Of a stretch of 64,000 nt of DNA, positions 27,127 to 37,002 are shown in pieces (the first letter of the stretch is position 1; each line of letters begins with the position of its first letter). A model generated the notes under the pieces. The model did not search any database, was not told where the DNA came from, and worked only from the letters and a program-made list of their open reading frames with translations. This DNA comes from Aquirufa ecclesiirivi (GTDB lineage Bacteria > Bacteroidota > Bacteroidia > Cytophagales > Spirosomataceae), in the NCBI RefSeq assembly GCF_011250515.1, contig NZ_JAANOP010000010.1:45366-109365 (forward strand). The letters are read 5' to 3'. Position numbers and translations under genes: made by a program.

Positions 27127-29865
27127 TTATTTAGCAGCTGGTTTAGCAAACATGGCATTCGCCTCACTACCACCTGACATTAAATAAGCCATTAAATCTT
27201 TCAATTCTTCTGGATTCAAACTATTGATCAAACCAGCAAGCATAGGAGATACTCCTGAATACTTCACAGAAGTTACATTTTTCTTCAATACTTTTTCAAC
27301 TTGATCTGGTGCATAAGGATTTTGAGAAACATAGAATGCCACTTTGTCTTGGTTGGTAATACGACCTACCACAGACGTTCCATTTCTCAACATCAACTGC
27401 GAAGCTGCATACTGATCTGAAACCGTTTTGTTAGGATCGATAATTGCTTCCAAAATATCCTTCTTAGAGAAACGAGTTCCTAAATTAGTCAAGTCTGGAC
27501 CAACATTACCACCGCCATCAGAACCTACTGCGTGACAGTTTCTACATGTGGTAGCAGCAAACATCGATTTACCATTTTGGAAATCACGATTTGTTAAAGG
27601 GGCATCCAAAAGTGCTACGGCATCATCTACTTTCCAGTTTCTACCTGGACCTTTAGGAGCATTCACTTTCACTAAATCATTACCATTAGCTGTTAATAAA
27701 TCAGCACCTGACATTTTATCGTATTTAGCACGTTGAGACTCAGCTACATTTTTCAAAGCTAATTTACGAGCACGGTCAATGAAACCAACATAACTACGTC
27801 CACCTTGAAACTCAAATCCTTTACGGAACCAAGCGAAATAACGATCGTGTAATTCAGGAGTCCAATTGTTCTTAGCTGCACTTAACATAGTAGCCAAATA
27901 AGTTTGTTGCGCTGGTGGAATTTTTTCCAACATACGTGCGATATCCGTTCCATACTGAGGGTTACGCATGATTAAGTCTGCAGAAGAAGTTGCCGTTTCA
28001 GCACGGTAAGCAGCTACTGAGGCAGTATCTTTTGTTTCTAACAATCTCAAGGTACGAGGAATGATGTTGGGTGCTTCCAAAGTTACCAAAATACGGCTCA
28101 ATGAACGAGTTAAGTTCATTTGTCTTGCTGGATATAATGCATCAAACTTCGCAACAATCGCTGAGGATTGAGAAGCATCTGGCAATCCGTTTCTTAGGAT
28201 ATTCAATTCAAAGGCACGGATGTAATCAATCTGTAATGCTTCATTGAAACCTTTGTTATCAATTTTCAATAATGCTGCATTGATGGCATTTTTGTTTTCA
28301 GGCTTATCCATACGAATCAATCCAATCAAAGCATTAATAGCCGATACTGGATCTTTTTCATTCAATGCTTTCTCTTTCCAAGAATCAGCTGGATTATGTT
28401 CTAGAGCTATACGAGCTGCATAACGAACAAAGCGATCTGGGCTATTTAAATGTGGCCAAACTGTTGCCACAGCAGCAGGATTAGGACCATTGTGGAATAC
28501 CTCTAATTTACGACGTAATTCATTCAATGGAGTAATCTGAGATACTACTTGCTTGGTAGAGGCTTCTTCAGGACCTGTGTAATACACACGGTATAAATCA
28601 GATTCCAAACGACGACCTCCAATCAAGAAATACAAGGCACCATCAGGACCAATTTGACCATCAGTCAATGGCAATGGAATACCTGATAAGAATTCTTCAC
28701 GATCTGCAGAATATGACGAACCTTGTGGCTTCAACTTAATTAAGTGAGCTATACCAAATGTCCAGTCGAACGCCAATAATGATTTTTTGTATTTCGCAGG
28801 GAATTTAGCATCGCGCAATGATAATAAACTGGTGGGTGAACCTTGACCGATATTCAATACAGGAGGTAAGTTATCCGGTAAAGAGGGTGACCATTTGCTA
28901 TTACCTGTTCTCCATCCATGCTCAGAACCTGAAGTTACATGGTTGATACGAGTTGGGCGGTACCAAGGTAAACCAAAGTCCCACTCCATGTCAGCATCAT
29001 ATGCGAATAAATCACCTACTTCATTGAAAGCAATATCAAATGCGTTTCTATATCCTGCACTGATTAGTTCCCATTTTTTACCATCTGGATCAATGTTTAC
29101 TACATATCCACCTGGAGCATAACGGTCGTTAGCATGTCCTCTTGGATCTTTGATCAAAGGGAATAAGTTATCCTCATGCCAGTTTTTCGGCAAACGGTAA
29201 GCATCCATTGGAGGCACATCGGTGTGGTTACCATTGATTAAAAAGATGGATTTTTTATCAGGTGATAAAATGATCGAGTGAGGACCATGTTCTCCTTCAC
29301 CTTTGAATTCTTTCATCAACGTGATTTTGTCGAATTGGTCATCTCCATCCAAATCTTGTACACGATACAAGCCACTACCACGAGGGGCATAGCTAGGTGC
29401 GAAGTTTGGATTACGGCCTGGAGTGGCTGCTGGGGGATTCACAGGAGCCACACGTGCATTCACCATGACGTACAAGCTATTGAACGCATACAGCAAACCG
29501 TGTGCATTGCCAATTCCTAAAGTATCTGCTCCTTTACCAAATTTCAATTTCTCAATTTTTGGCGTATTGTCTTTTGATCCAATCGCTGGAATAGTTAATC
29601 TAAACAATCCACCATATTGGTCAGAAGCGATCATTCTTCCCTTATCATCAAAACACATCGCTACCCATGAACCAATTTTGGCATCGGAAGGACTAAATAA
29701 ATGTTCAACTTTAAATCCTGGTTGCAAACGAATCTTGTCCGTTTTAGGATTAGCCCCTTCTGCCAGGGCGGGTTGTACTTTGTGGAGTGAATTGTAGCCA
29801 AAACTGCCCAAAGCAATGACGGCTGCAAACACCATTCCAAGTTTAACTAGAGGTCTCATTTTCAT
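27127..29865 (-). CDS. cytochrome c / beta-propeller dehydrogenase-like protein
   Basis: A 912-residue exported protein. After the signal/anchor (residues 5-25) comes a sorbosone-dehydrogenase-like beta propeller to about residue 430 (GHANDRYAPGGYVVNIDPDGK, GYRNAFDIAFNEVGD, GSEHGWRTGNSKW), a HEAT-like helical region (450-720) and a C-terminal cytochrome c with CRNCH near residues 774-778 and axial Met candidates such as QLMLRNG and VSPMLAGL. This is the TIGR02604/TIGR02603 architecture common in Planctomycetes and Bacteroidota. It may oxidise a sugar in the periplasm, or take electrons from a sugar 3-dehydrogenase, and pass them to the respiratory chain. Cofactor and substrate are not known. 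Confidence 0.82.
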   Translation of the reverse strand: MKMRPLVKLGMVFAAVIALGSFGYNSLHKVQPALAEGANPKTDKIRLQPGFKVEHLFSPSDAKIGSWVAMCFDDKGRMIASDQYGGLFRLTIPAIGSKDNTPKIEKLKFGKGADTLGIGNAHGLLYAFNSLYVMVNARVAPVNPPAATPGRNPNFAPSYAPRGSGLYRVQDLDGDDQFDKITLMKEFKGEGEHGPHSIILSPDKKSIFLINGNHTDVPPMDAYRLPKNWHEDNLFPLIKDPRGHANDRYAPGGYVVNIDPDGKKWELISAGYRNAFDIAFNEVGDLFAYDADMEWDFGLPWYRPTRINHVTSGSEHGWRTGNSKWSPSLPDNLPPVLNIGQGSPTSLLSLRDAKFPAKYKKSLLAFDWTFGIAHLIKLKPQGSSYSADREEFLSGIPLPLTDGQIGPDGALYFLIGGRRLESDLYRVYYTGPEEASTKQVVSQITPLNELRRKLEVFHNGPNPAAVATVWPHLNSPDRFVRYAARIALEHNPADSWKEKALNEKDPVSAINALIGLIRMDKPENKNAINAALLKIDNKGFNEALQIDYIRAFELNILRNGLPDASQSSAIVAKFDALYPARQMNLTRSLSRILVTLEAPNIIPRTLRLLETKDTASVAAYRAETATSSADLIMRNPQYGTDIARMLEKIPPAQQTYLATMLSAAKNNWTPELHDRYFAWFRKGFEFQGGRSYVGFIDRARKLALKNVAESQRAKYDKMSGADLLTANGNDLVKVNAPKGPGRNWKVDDAVALLDAPLTNRDFQNGKSMFAATTCRNCHAVGSDGGGNVGPDLTNLGTRFSKKDILEAIIDPNKTVSDQYAASQLMLRNGTSVVGRITNQDKVAFYVSQNPYAPDQVEKVLKKNVTSVKYSGVSPMLAGLINSLNPEELKDLMAYLMSGGSEANAMFAKPAAK

Positions 29866-29879
29866 ATAATTAACTGTGT

Positions 29880-30662
29880 TTATTTAAGAGTTTTCAATCG
29901 AATGTTTTTGTATTCTACTTTCATGGGAGGTCCTACGTGTACTTGCATGCCTAACCAACCAGCAGCTTTTCCATTAATTTTATCTAAATCCGTTACATCA
30001 CTCATCAAAACACCATTGATGTAATGCAACAAATGATTGCCTTTGGCCACAATATGTAGTTCGTTCCAATCTTCAGATTTAATCGAAGTTTTTAATGAAT
30101 CGGAATGACCTAAAGATCCTTTTACTTGGCGTGCAGTCCAGTTATTTCTTTGCGCCAAGGTGCGTAAGTTATTTTTCAATTCTGGATCTGTTTGCTCATT
30201 GATCACGGATACTTCTCCACGGTATGCCAAGGTAGTACGCGCACGTTCTTCGTAATTTTGACCCGTATAGCGATTATTACCATCGATATCTGCTTGATAG
30301 CCCTTTAAAGCAAAGGGTAAATCAGGCAATAATTCTTCTGAACGGTAGTTTACACCCGTGTTTCCTGCTTTCGTAATTTTAACATCAGCTTTAAACTCAA
30401 AATCAGCAGGTTGTCCGCCTCTCCAAATTAAGAAATGGTTTCGTTTCAATACCGTTGCTGGAGTAATTTCTCCGACAATCGAGCCATTTTCAACACGCCA
30501 ATAGGCTGGATCTCCCTCCCATCCTTTTAAGCTCTTTCCATCAAAGATTTTCTTGAATCCTTTTTCCTTAGGCTTGTCCTGTAGGCCTACCGAGGGATTG
30601 CGAAATGCAAAGAAAGGAAGCATTAGCCCCACGAGGCCTAGGTACAATAATTGTTTTTTCAT
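29880..30662 (-). CDS. DUF1080 (3-keto-disaccharide hydrolase family) protein
   Basis: A 260-residue exported protein with a signal peptide (MKKQLLYLGLVGLMLPFFAF). The concanavalin-like fold of PF06439 is recognised from FDGKSLKGWEGD, WRVENGSIVGE, FEFKADVKIT, NTGVNYRSEE, YQADIDGNNRYTGQNYE and WNELHIVAKGNHLLHYING. Some family members cleave 3-keto glycosides, so it fits an oxidative route in which a sugar is first oxidised at C3 and then cleaved by elimination rather than by normal hydrolysis. The gene is 14 bases upstream of the cytochrome gene in the same direction. Confidence 0.85.
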   Translation of the reverse strand: MKKQLLYLGLVGLMLPFFAFRNPSVGLQDKPKEKGFKKIFDGKSLKGWEGDPAYWRVENGSIVGEITPATVLKRNHFLIWRGGQPADFEFKADVKITKAGNTGVNYRSEELLPDLPFALKGYQADIDGNNRYTGQNYEERARTTLAYRGEVSVINEQTDPELKNNLRTLAQRNNWTARQVKGSLGHSDSLKTSIKSEDWNELHIVAKGNHLLHYINGVLMSDVTDLDKINGKAAGWLGMQVHVGPPMKVEYKNIRLKTLK

Positions 30663-30728
30663 AGGTAATAATAGATTTATGTAAAAATTAGTGAAAAAAT
30701 CTGCATTTATATAATGTTTTATAGGGTT

Positions 30729-31934
30729 TTAAGCCTTTTTCTTCGAATAATGAAAAAAGACAAAAACTCCTTTTTTATTCGAAATGACAATGTCTTTCAT
30801 CCCATCCTGATTCATGTCTTCAATCACGATATGGATACCTGCTCCTGAATCATCATCTATGTCATGACTCATCCAAGTTGGGGTTTTACCTGGTTTAAAT
30901 TCATACCAACGCAATAGAGATTTTTCAAATTCTCCTGGATCTTTACCATTATGTGCCATAAAGCGCTTACCTACCACAAAATCAGGATGTTTATCTCCAT
31001 TCAAATCGGCCAACGCCATGGCATGTGTTTGAGAAAGATCTTTTTGTATAACTTGTGTTTCTACACCCGTAGCTGTCCGGCGGTGCCACCAAATGCCATA
31101 ATCATGTGCGGAGGAATTGAGCAAATCCACTAATCCATCTCCATCCAAATCCAATACCATAATGTGCGCACTATCAAAACTTAAAGCGAGTGGATGATAA
31201 GTCCATTCGTTAGCCAACACATCTTGTGGACATTCCCACCAACCTTCTTTGAAAATGATGTCTTTTCGACCATCTCCGTTCATGTCGCCATGACCTAAAC
31301 CATGCGTGTATTTATGTGTCCCTAAACTTGGGTTGGAGGAAATCACGTGTGCTTTCCAAATGGTATCTTTTTTAGTGCTAGGTGCTTGTAGCCAAACCAT
31401 TTGTTTTGATTTGGAATCATTGCCAATAATATCTTTTAAACCATCACCATTGACATCTTCAAATAGTGGTGATTCATTCCCGATAGAGGCATATAAAAAA
31501 TGTCTTTTCCAAAGCTCAGCTTTGTTTTTGGGATTCTCAAACCAAAAAACTGCTTCACCCGGCAATCCCACTTTAATCAAATCAACCCAGCCGTCGTGGT
31601 TTACGTCCTGAGCAAAGTTTAAAAATGAATTACTGTATCCTTCATCCACTTTAAATATGTGGTCTTTCGGGAATACTTTTAATGATTTATCGTAACGAAT
31701 ATCATCGTCACTGATTACATGTTTCGTCCATTTGGGTGCTTCAAACCAAAAAGCACCGGCTAAAACGTCCTTTTTCCCATCATGATTGACATCTCCTACA
31801 CATACGCCCTCAGAAAGGAAAGTTGAACTCAAAGTAACTTTCTTAAAATCTGGAGTATGAGAAGCAGCTATGCTTTGCCCGATAATCATCAAGCTCAACA
31901 GTATTGCCTTAGTTTTCAATGTAAACGTTTTCAT
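30729..31934 (-). CDS. secreted FG-GAP/VCBS repeat protein
   Basis: A 401-residue exported protein (signal peptide to about residue 23). It contains at least six FG-GAP-type calcium-binding repeats of the form D-x-N-x-D-G-x2-D (DVNHDGKKDV, DVNHDGWVDL, DVNGDGLKDI, DMNGDGRKDI, DLDGDGLVDL, DLNGDKHPDF, DMNQDGMKDI). These build a seven-bladed propeller. The role is unknown; in saccharide loci such proteins may bind substrate or partner at the outer surface. A terminator hairpin separates it from susD. Confidence 0.85.
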   Translation of the reverse strand: MKTFTLKTKAILLSLMIIGQSIAASHTPDFKKVTLSSTFLSEGVCVGDVNHDGKKDVLAGAFWFEAPKWTKHVISDDDIRYDKSLKVFPKDHIFKVDEGYSNSFLNFAQDVNHDGWVDLIKVGLPGEAVFWFENPKNKAELWKRHFLYASIGNESPLFEDVNGDGLKDIIGNDSKSKQMVWLQAPSTKKDTIWKAHVISSNPSLGTHKYTHGLGHGDMNGDGRKDIIFKEGWWECPQDVLANEWTYHPLALSFDSAHIMVLDLDGDGLVDLLNSSAHDYGIWWHRRTATGVETQVIQKDLSQTHAMALADLNGDKHPDFVVGKRFMAHNGKDPGEFEKSLLRWYEFKPGKTPTWMSHDIDDDSGAGIHIVIEDMNQDGMKDIVISNKKGVFVFFHYSKKKA

Positions 31935-31944
31935 GACGAAAGGA

Positions 31945-31984
31945 GAAAAAAATAGCTGTCCTGCTAATCTAGGACAGCTATTTT
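31945..31984 (-). terminator. intercistronic terminator after the susD-like gene
   Basis: On the minus strand AAATAGCTGTCCT and AGGACAGCTATTT form a 13-bp stem with an 8-base loop, followed by a run of T. It lies between the susD stop and the FG-GAP start (63-base gap). It probably reduces expression of the downstream catabolic genes relative to susCD. Confidence 0.75.
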
Positions 31985-31997
31985 ACTAATTAGAAAA

Positions 31998-33509
31998 TTA
32001 CTTAATATTAGGATTCAATGCTGCTTCATCAGCTGGCAATGGATAGTATTTCTCAATAACACTAAATGAGTTACTACGTAAGGTATATCCTCTTTCATAA
32101 TAATGAGCAAATGGATCAGCTTTAATTGCATTTCCTTTGGCAGTTATTCTCTCTTTATATGTATCTGTACGAACTAAATCATGCCAACGCTTATTTTCGA
32201 AAGCTAACTCCCAACGACGCTCATTCATTAAAGCAGTACGGAATTCAACTTGTGAAGTAGCTGTCGTATTTGGTAAACCAGCACGCTTACGCACCATGTT
32301 CATGTAAGTAGCAGCTTCAACCGTTTTTCCTTGCTCGTTTAAAGCTTCCGCTAAGAACAATAAAACTTCAGAATAACGGAAAATAGGCCAGTTCATACCA
32401 TGGTTACCATTTAATGAGTGTGTTCTCATAAACTTTTTGATGATTGGGTATGTTTTTCCTTGCCATAAAGTTGTGGAACAAGTAATATATCCAATGGATG
32501 CATCCTTACGCAAGTCTCCAGCTTCGTATGAATTAATTAACTCAGGCATAGGTGCATTATTCCCTTCACCTGTTTGAGGCTGAGGGTTTGAAGTACCTGA
32601 AAGCGTAAATAATTCAGCAGAAGTCATAGGTCTAGGTAAGAAATTATACATAAAAGAGCCTTGAAATCCATTAGCACCTTCTTGATACTGAACTTCAAAA
32701 ACACTTTCTGCATTATTCTTATTACCTGTACTCGTTGTAAATGCATTGTTGTAATCAGGCATTAAGGAATAAGAGCCTTCAGCAATTACCTCTCGACATA
32801 ACTTTTCTGCACCAGCCCAGTTTTTTTGAATAAGGTACAAGTTAGCTAAAAGTGTTTTAGCCGCACCAGAGGTAGCGCGACCCGGTTCTTGCGTTGCTTT
32901 TGGTTTTAACCCAGCAATAGCTCCAGTCAAATCACCAATGATAATTTTAGAGATATCATCAGCAGTTCCCAATTTGGCTGCAGCAGCCTCACGAGTCGTT
33001 ACTGGAGTCAATTGCAAAGGTCCTTTATTGAAATATCGATAAATTTCAAAATAGGCAAATGCGCGCATGAATTGAGCCTGTCCTTTTAGATTTGCTTTAG
33101 TAGCAGCATCAAAATCAGCTTTATCGATCAATGCTAAAATTTGATTAGCACGAGCAATAATCAAATAATCTTGACGGTACTGATTTAAAACGTGTGTGTT
33201 GGTTGTTAAATTATTCGATACAGGAATCGAAAAATCTGCCAAATCCTCTTGTTGCTCTGTCGCACCAAATGCCGTATTACGATAGTAATAGGTATTGTCT
33301 GAGTGCATTTCAGATAACAAATACGAACGATCATTGTAAATAGTTCGTAATGGAACATAACAAGCATTTACTGCTTGAGTAAAATCGGCTTCAGTCTTAA
33401 AAAACGTAACTGAACTTAAACTTGTTTCTGGAGTAATTTCCAAGAAACTATCTGTGCAACCTGTCAATCCGACAGCCAGCAAACAGCTTAATATTATTTT
33501 ATTTTTCAT
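31998..33509 (-). CDS. RagB/SusD-family glycan-binding lipoprotein
   Basis: A 503-residue outer-membrane lipoprotein with lipobox LLAVGLTGC. SusD fold features are the TPR-like helices (QFMRAFAYFEIYRYFNKGPLQL, ANLYLIQKNWAGAEKLCREV) and the family C-terminal pattern RKRAGLPNT ... LMNERRWELAFENKRWHDLVRT. It caps the SusC channel and binds the saccharide. It is 33 bases after susC. The glycan is unknown. Confidence 0.92.
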   Translation of the reverse strand: MKNKIILSCLLAVGLTGCTDSFLEITPETSLSSVTFFKTEADFTQAVNACYVPLRTIYNDRSYLLSEMHSDNTYYYRNTAFGATEQQEDLADFSIPVSNNLTTNTHVLNQYRQDYLIIARANQILALIDKADFDAATKANLKGQAQFMRAFAYFEIYRYFNKGPLQLTPVTTREAAAAKLGTADDISKIIIGDLTGAIAGLKPKATQEPGRATSGAAKTLLANLYLIQKNWAGAEKLCREVIAEGSYSLMPDYNNAFTTSTGNKNNAESVFEVQYQEGANGFQGSFMYNFLPRPMTSAELFTLSGTSNPQPQTGEGNNAPMPELINSYEAGDLRKDASIGYITCSTTLWQGKTYPIIKKFMRTHSLNGNHGMNWPIFRYSEVLLFLAEALNEQGKTVEAATYMNMVRKRAGLPNTTATSQVEFRTALMNERRWELAFENKRWHDLVRTDTYKERITAKGNAIKADPFAHYYERGYTLRSNSFSVIEKYYPLPADEAALNPNIK

Positions 33510-33542
33510 TGTTTCTAAAAATAAACGTGATTATCTGGCTAA

Positions 33543-36500
33543 TTAAAAGTTAAAGTTGGCTCCCACTGTGAAAGTACGTGGAACTGGGTAGTTGGATAAA
33601 TCCACACCTGGACTCAAGTTACCACCGTCACCTTGTCCGTTTCCTTGTGCACTTGTTTCAGGATTTGGTCCACCCCAATAATTAGTAAACACGTAAGCTT
33701 GTTGACATGAAGCATACACACGTACCGACTTGTAAACCTTGGTTGGCTTAGCAAATGTATAGCCCAATGTGATGTTTCGAATCGTGAAATAAGAAGCATC
33801 CGCTACAAAACGACTGTTCATCCAGTCACGCTCGATACCTGTTACGTTACCACCACCAACAGTAGTTCCATACATACCCATTCCTGGATTAGCCTCAGAA
33901 CGGAAACGATATTTAGCACCGTCAACCATATTAAACACACCATCTAAGTTGGCAGTTGAATAGATATGGCGTACTAACAATTGGTTACCATAAGATCCAG
34001 AACCAATGATATTGAAATCCCAATTCTGGTATGTTACGTTGTTCGTGATACCATAAACGAAATCTGGGAATGGATTACCCATGATTGTACGGTCATCCGC
34101 ATTTCCACCGTAATCTATAACACCGTTTCCATTGAAATCCTTAAGTTTAATACTTCCTACAGTTGAACGTCCTGGAACTTTAGGTGAATTTGCCAAATCA
34201 GCTGCATTTTTATACACACCATCAGCAATCACACCATAAAATTGACCAAATGGTTGACCTACCTTAGTGATGTGAAATGATCCATACACACGGTCAATAC
34301 CAGGAGCTAAAGCTACTACTACGTTACGGTTAAATGAAATGTTCGCATTAGTAGTCCATTTAACTTTACCCGTTGTATTTGTTGTATTTAAAGAAAATTC
34401 ATGCCCCCAGAATTTGATTTCTCCGATGTTATCATTGAAATTACCAAAACCTGACTCTTGAGCAATTTGTACTGCATATAACAAGTTGGTTGTATTCTTA
34501 GTGTAATAATCATATGCGAAATTGATACGGTTATTAAATAAGTTTAAATCCAAACCTAAATCCAATTGCTGAGTAGTTTCCCAACCTAAATTTGGATTAG
34601 CTAAGGAACTTACAGCAGCACCTGTGGCCACAGTATTTCCAAACACACCATTCACTGTATTGTTAATCAAGGCATATGAAGTATAGTTACCTAGGTTGTT
34701 ATTTCCAATAATACCCCAGCTACCTCTTAATTTCATGAATGAAACAACTGGTAATTCTGACATAAATGCTTCATCAGAAACAACCCAACCAGCACCTACT
34801 GAAGGGAAAGTACCCCAACGGTTGTTAGCACCAAAACGAGACGATCCATCACTACGAATAGCCGCATTAAATAAATACTTTCCTTTGTAGTTGTAATTCA
34901 AACGGGCTAAATATGACGTTAATGACCACTCTTGTACACCAGAGTTAGTCCCACCTCTTGCGATATTAATCGCCCCCTGAATAGTAGGAAGACGATCATC
35001 AGCATAAGTATCAGCCTGAATACGAGTTGATTCCTGACGGAAATATTGGTTGGTATAACCTCCTAATAATTCAACTTTATGATCTTCATTGATAGTCTTG
35101 TTATAGGTTACTGTATTTTCATTCAACCAAGATAAATTTTCAAAATTCTCACGAATCGAAACTGCTGTAGTTGGAATAGGTGTATTAATCGCAGAAGTTG
35201 CATTGGAAGGATTAAAGAAGAAAAACTTCGTTCTCAAAATCTCACCATTCATGGATGATTTAAATTTTAATCCTTTGATAGGTTCAAACTCAACAAAAGC
35301 GTTTGATAACAAATTAGTAGTGGTTGTTTCATTGATTAACTCATCCGCTGAGCGTACCCAGTTGGCATAAGCAAAAATGTTACCCGTACTAGCTGGGAAG
35401 CGATTGAATTTGGTCAAAGTTTTTCCATCAGCCTCATAAATAGGCATGATTGGCCACGTGTGTAAGGCATTAAACAAAATACCTGTTCCACGATCGCCAT
35501 CAGTTCTTGGTGTGTTATCATAGACCATTTGTGGTGCTACGTTAAAACCAATAGTCACTTTATCCGAAATATCATATGTTGAATTCAAACGCAATGAATA
35601 CCGCTGATAATCTGTATTTCTAACTACACCTTTTTGTTGTAATACACCAGCTACTAATGAAGTTCTAGCACGCTCTTTATTTGAAGTAATAGATAAAGTA
35701 TAACTAGAAATTGGTGCATCTTTATTTAGCAAGGCATCATACCAATCATTGTTTTTACCTTTATACTGGGCTGGATTTTGGAATTCAGCAGGAACAGGTT
35801 GCTTCGCATCTTCGAAAGATTCTTTCTTGAATTGTGCAAATTCCTCAGCATCCATCATATCTAAACGACCTTTCATCGGTACATTCTGCACACCCGTAAA
35901 TGCGCTAAAACTTACATTCATTCCTGCACCTTTACCTTTCTTTGTGGTAATCAAAACAACACCATTCGCTGCACGAGAACCATAAAGTGATGTTGAAGAC
36001 GCATCTTTCAATACGGAAATGTCTTCAATCTCATCTGGATTCATCGCACCAATCGATCCTGTAATCGGGAAACCATCTACTACGTATAAGGGATCAGAAC
36101 CTGCCGAAACTGACAATTGACCACGAATACGGATGTTCATACCTTTACCAGGTTGACCAGTAGTTTGGTTGATTTGAACACCTGCTAATTGACCTTGTAA
36201 TTTCTGGCCAATTTGAGTTACTGGCAAATCTTTTAATTCTTTGTAACTAATGGTTTGTACAGCACCTGTGATTTCTTTCTTCACTTGACTACCATAACCA
36301 ACGACAATGATTTCATTCAAAGTCTTGTTATCCGCGGCTAAGGAGATATTCAAAGTCTTTTGACCAGAATAAACAACATCTTTGGATATAAACCCTACTG
36401 AACTAAATCGCAAAGTTTCATTGTTTTTAACATCGATGGCATAGTTACCTGAACCATCCGTAGAAGCTCCACGAGTGGTACCTACTATAGTAACGGCAGC

Positions 36501-36650
36501 ACCAATTAAAGGCTCCCCGTCGGAACCACTTACTTTACCTCGTAGATTCTGGGCTTGTGCCATTGCTACCGAGGACAAAAAGAAAATCAGCGCTAGAAGC
36601 AAGCCTCCAGTCCGATTTCCCATTCGTAGGTCGTAAAATTTGTTTTTCAT
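33543..36650 (-). CDS. SusC/RagA-family TonB-linked outer-membrane transporter
   Basis: A 1035-residue outer-membrane receptor. Signal peptide to about residue 33, carboxypeptidase-regulatory-like domain (NLRGKVSGSDGEPLIGAAV), plug domain with SusC signature (DVSVLKDASSTSLYGSRAANGVV region) and a beta barrel ending in FTVGANFNF. It takes up the saccharide bound by the SusD-like protein with TonB energy. It is the first gene of the minus-strand unit, about 130 bases from a candidate promoter. No ECF sigma/anti-sigma pair is adjacent. Confidence 0.95.
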   Translation of the reverse strand: MKNKFYDLRMGNRTGGLLLALIFFLSSVAMAQAQNLRGKVSGSDGEPLIGAAVTIVGTTRGASTDGSGNYAIDVKNNETLRFSSVGFISKDVVYSGQKTLNISLAADNKTLNEIIVVGYGSQVKKEITGAVQTISYKELKDLPVTQIGQKLQGQLAGVQINQTTGQPGKGMNIRIRGQLSVSAGSDPLYVVDGFPITGSIGAMNPDEIEDISVLKDASSTSLYGSRAANGVVLITTKKGKGAGMNVSFSAFTGVQNVPMKGRLDMMDAEEFAQFKKESFEDAKQPVPAEFQNPAQYKGKNNDWYDALLNKDAPISSYTLSITSNKERARTSLVAGVLQQKGVVRNTDYQRYSLRLNSTYDISDKVTIGFNVAPQMVYDNTPRTDGDRGTGILFNALHTWPIMPIYEADGKTLTKFNRFPASTGNIFAYANWVRSADELINETTTTNLLSNAFVEFEPIKGLKFKSSMNGEILRTKFFFFNPSNATSAINTPIPTTAVSIRENFENLSWLNENTVTYNKTINEDHKVELLGGYTNQYFRQESTRIQADTYADDRLPTIQGAINIARGGTNSGVQEWSLTSYLARLNYNYKGKYLFNAAIRSDGSSRFGANNRWGTFPSVGAGWVVSDEAFMSELPVVSFMKLRGSWGIIGNNNLGNYTSYALINNTVNGVFGNTVATGAAVSSLANPNLGWETTQQLDLGLDLNLFNNRINFAYDYYTKNTTNLLYAVQIAQESGFGNFNDNIGEIKFWGHEFSLNTTNTTGKVKWTTNANISFNRNVVVALAPGIDRVYGSFHITKVGQPFGQFYGVIADGVYKNAADLANSPKVPGRSTVGSIKLKDFNGNGVIDYGGNADDRTIMGNPFPDFVYGITNNVTYQNWDFNIIGSGSYGNQLLVRHIYSTANLDGVFNMVDGAKYRFRSEANPGMGMYGTTVGGGNVTGIERDWMNSRFVADASYFTIRNITLGYTFAKPTKVYKSVRVYASCQQAYVFTNYWGGPNPETSAQGNGQGDGGNLSPGVDLSNYPVPRTFTVGANFNF

Positions 36651-37002
36651 AAAGAAAAATTTAAAGGTTAAAAATGTGTGATTTTGATTAATTCAGAAGC
36701 TGAGTTTTAAAGCAACATGATTAATAACTATCGAAATTTAGAATATACCTCTACCCTAACCGTCCTTATCTATCCTTATGAAAAAAATAAAAAATTTCTA
36801 GATTTCATCAAAAAAGTACTATTTCATGTATTTAATGGTAATTAAAAATCTATTAAATAGCACTTTAACTGCATTATTTTGAAAATTTCCTACCCACTCT
36901 GTTTTATACTGACTTGACCTGAAAACTGATGAAAATCATCATTGAAATACGGACTTTCAAGAAAAAAGAAAGAAATTAGAATATACATTTCAATTCTATC
37001 CC
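36651..37002. other. divergent intergenic region, susC-like / M24 peptidase
   Basis: This 352-base AT-rich region holds the promoters of two divergent genes. Apart from the minus-strand candidate promoter at 36782-36812 I see no hairpin, heptamer array or ORF. The pyrimidine-rich stretch at 36750-36780 would lie in the susC leader RNA. Confidence 0.6.
36782..36812 (-). promoter_or_regulatory. candidate promoter of the saccharide locus
   Basis: On the minus strand TTTG (36812-36809) is followed after 19 bases by TATTTTTT (36789-36782), seven of eight to TAnnTTTG apart from a final T for G. It implies a leader of about 130 bases before the susC start. Confidence 0.35.
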
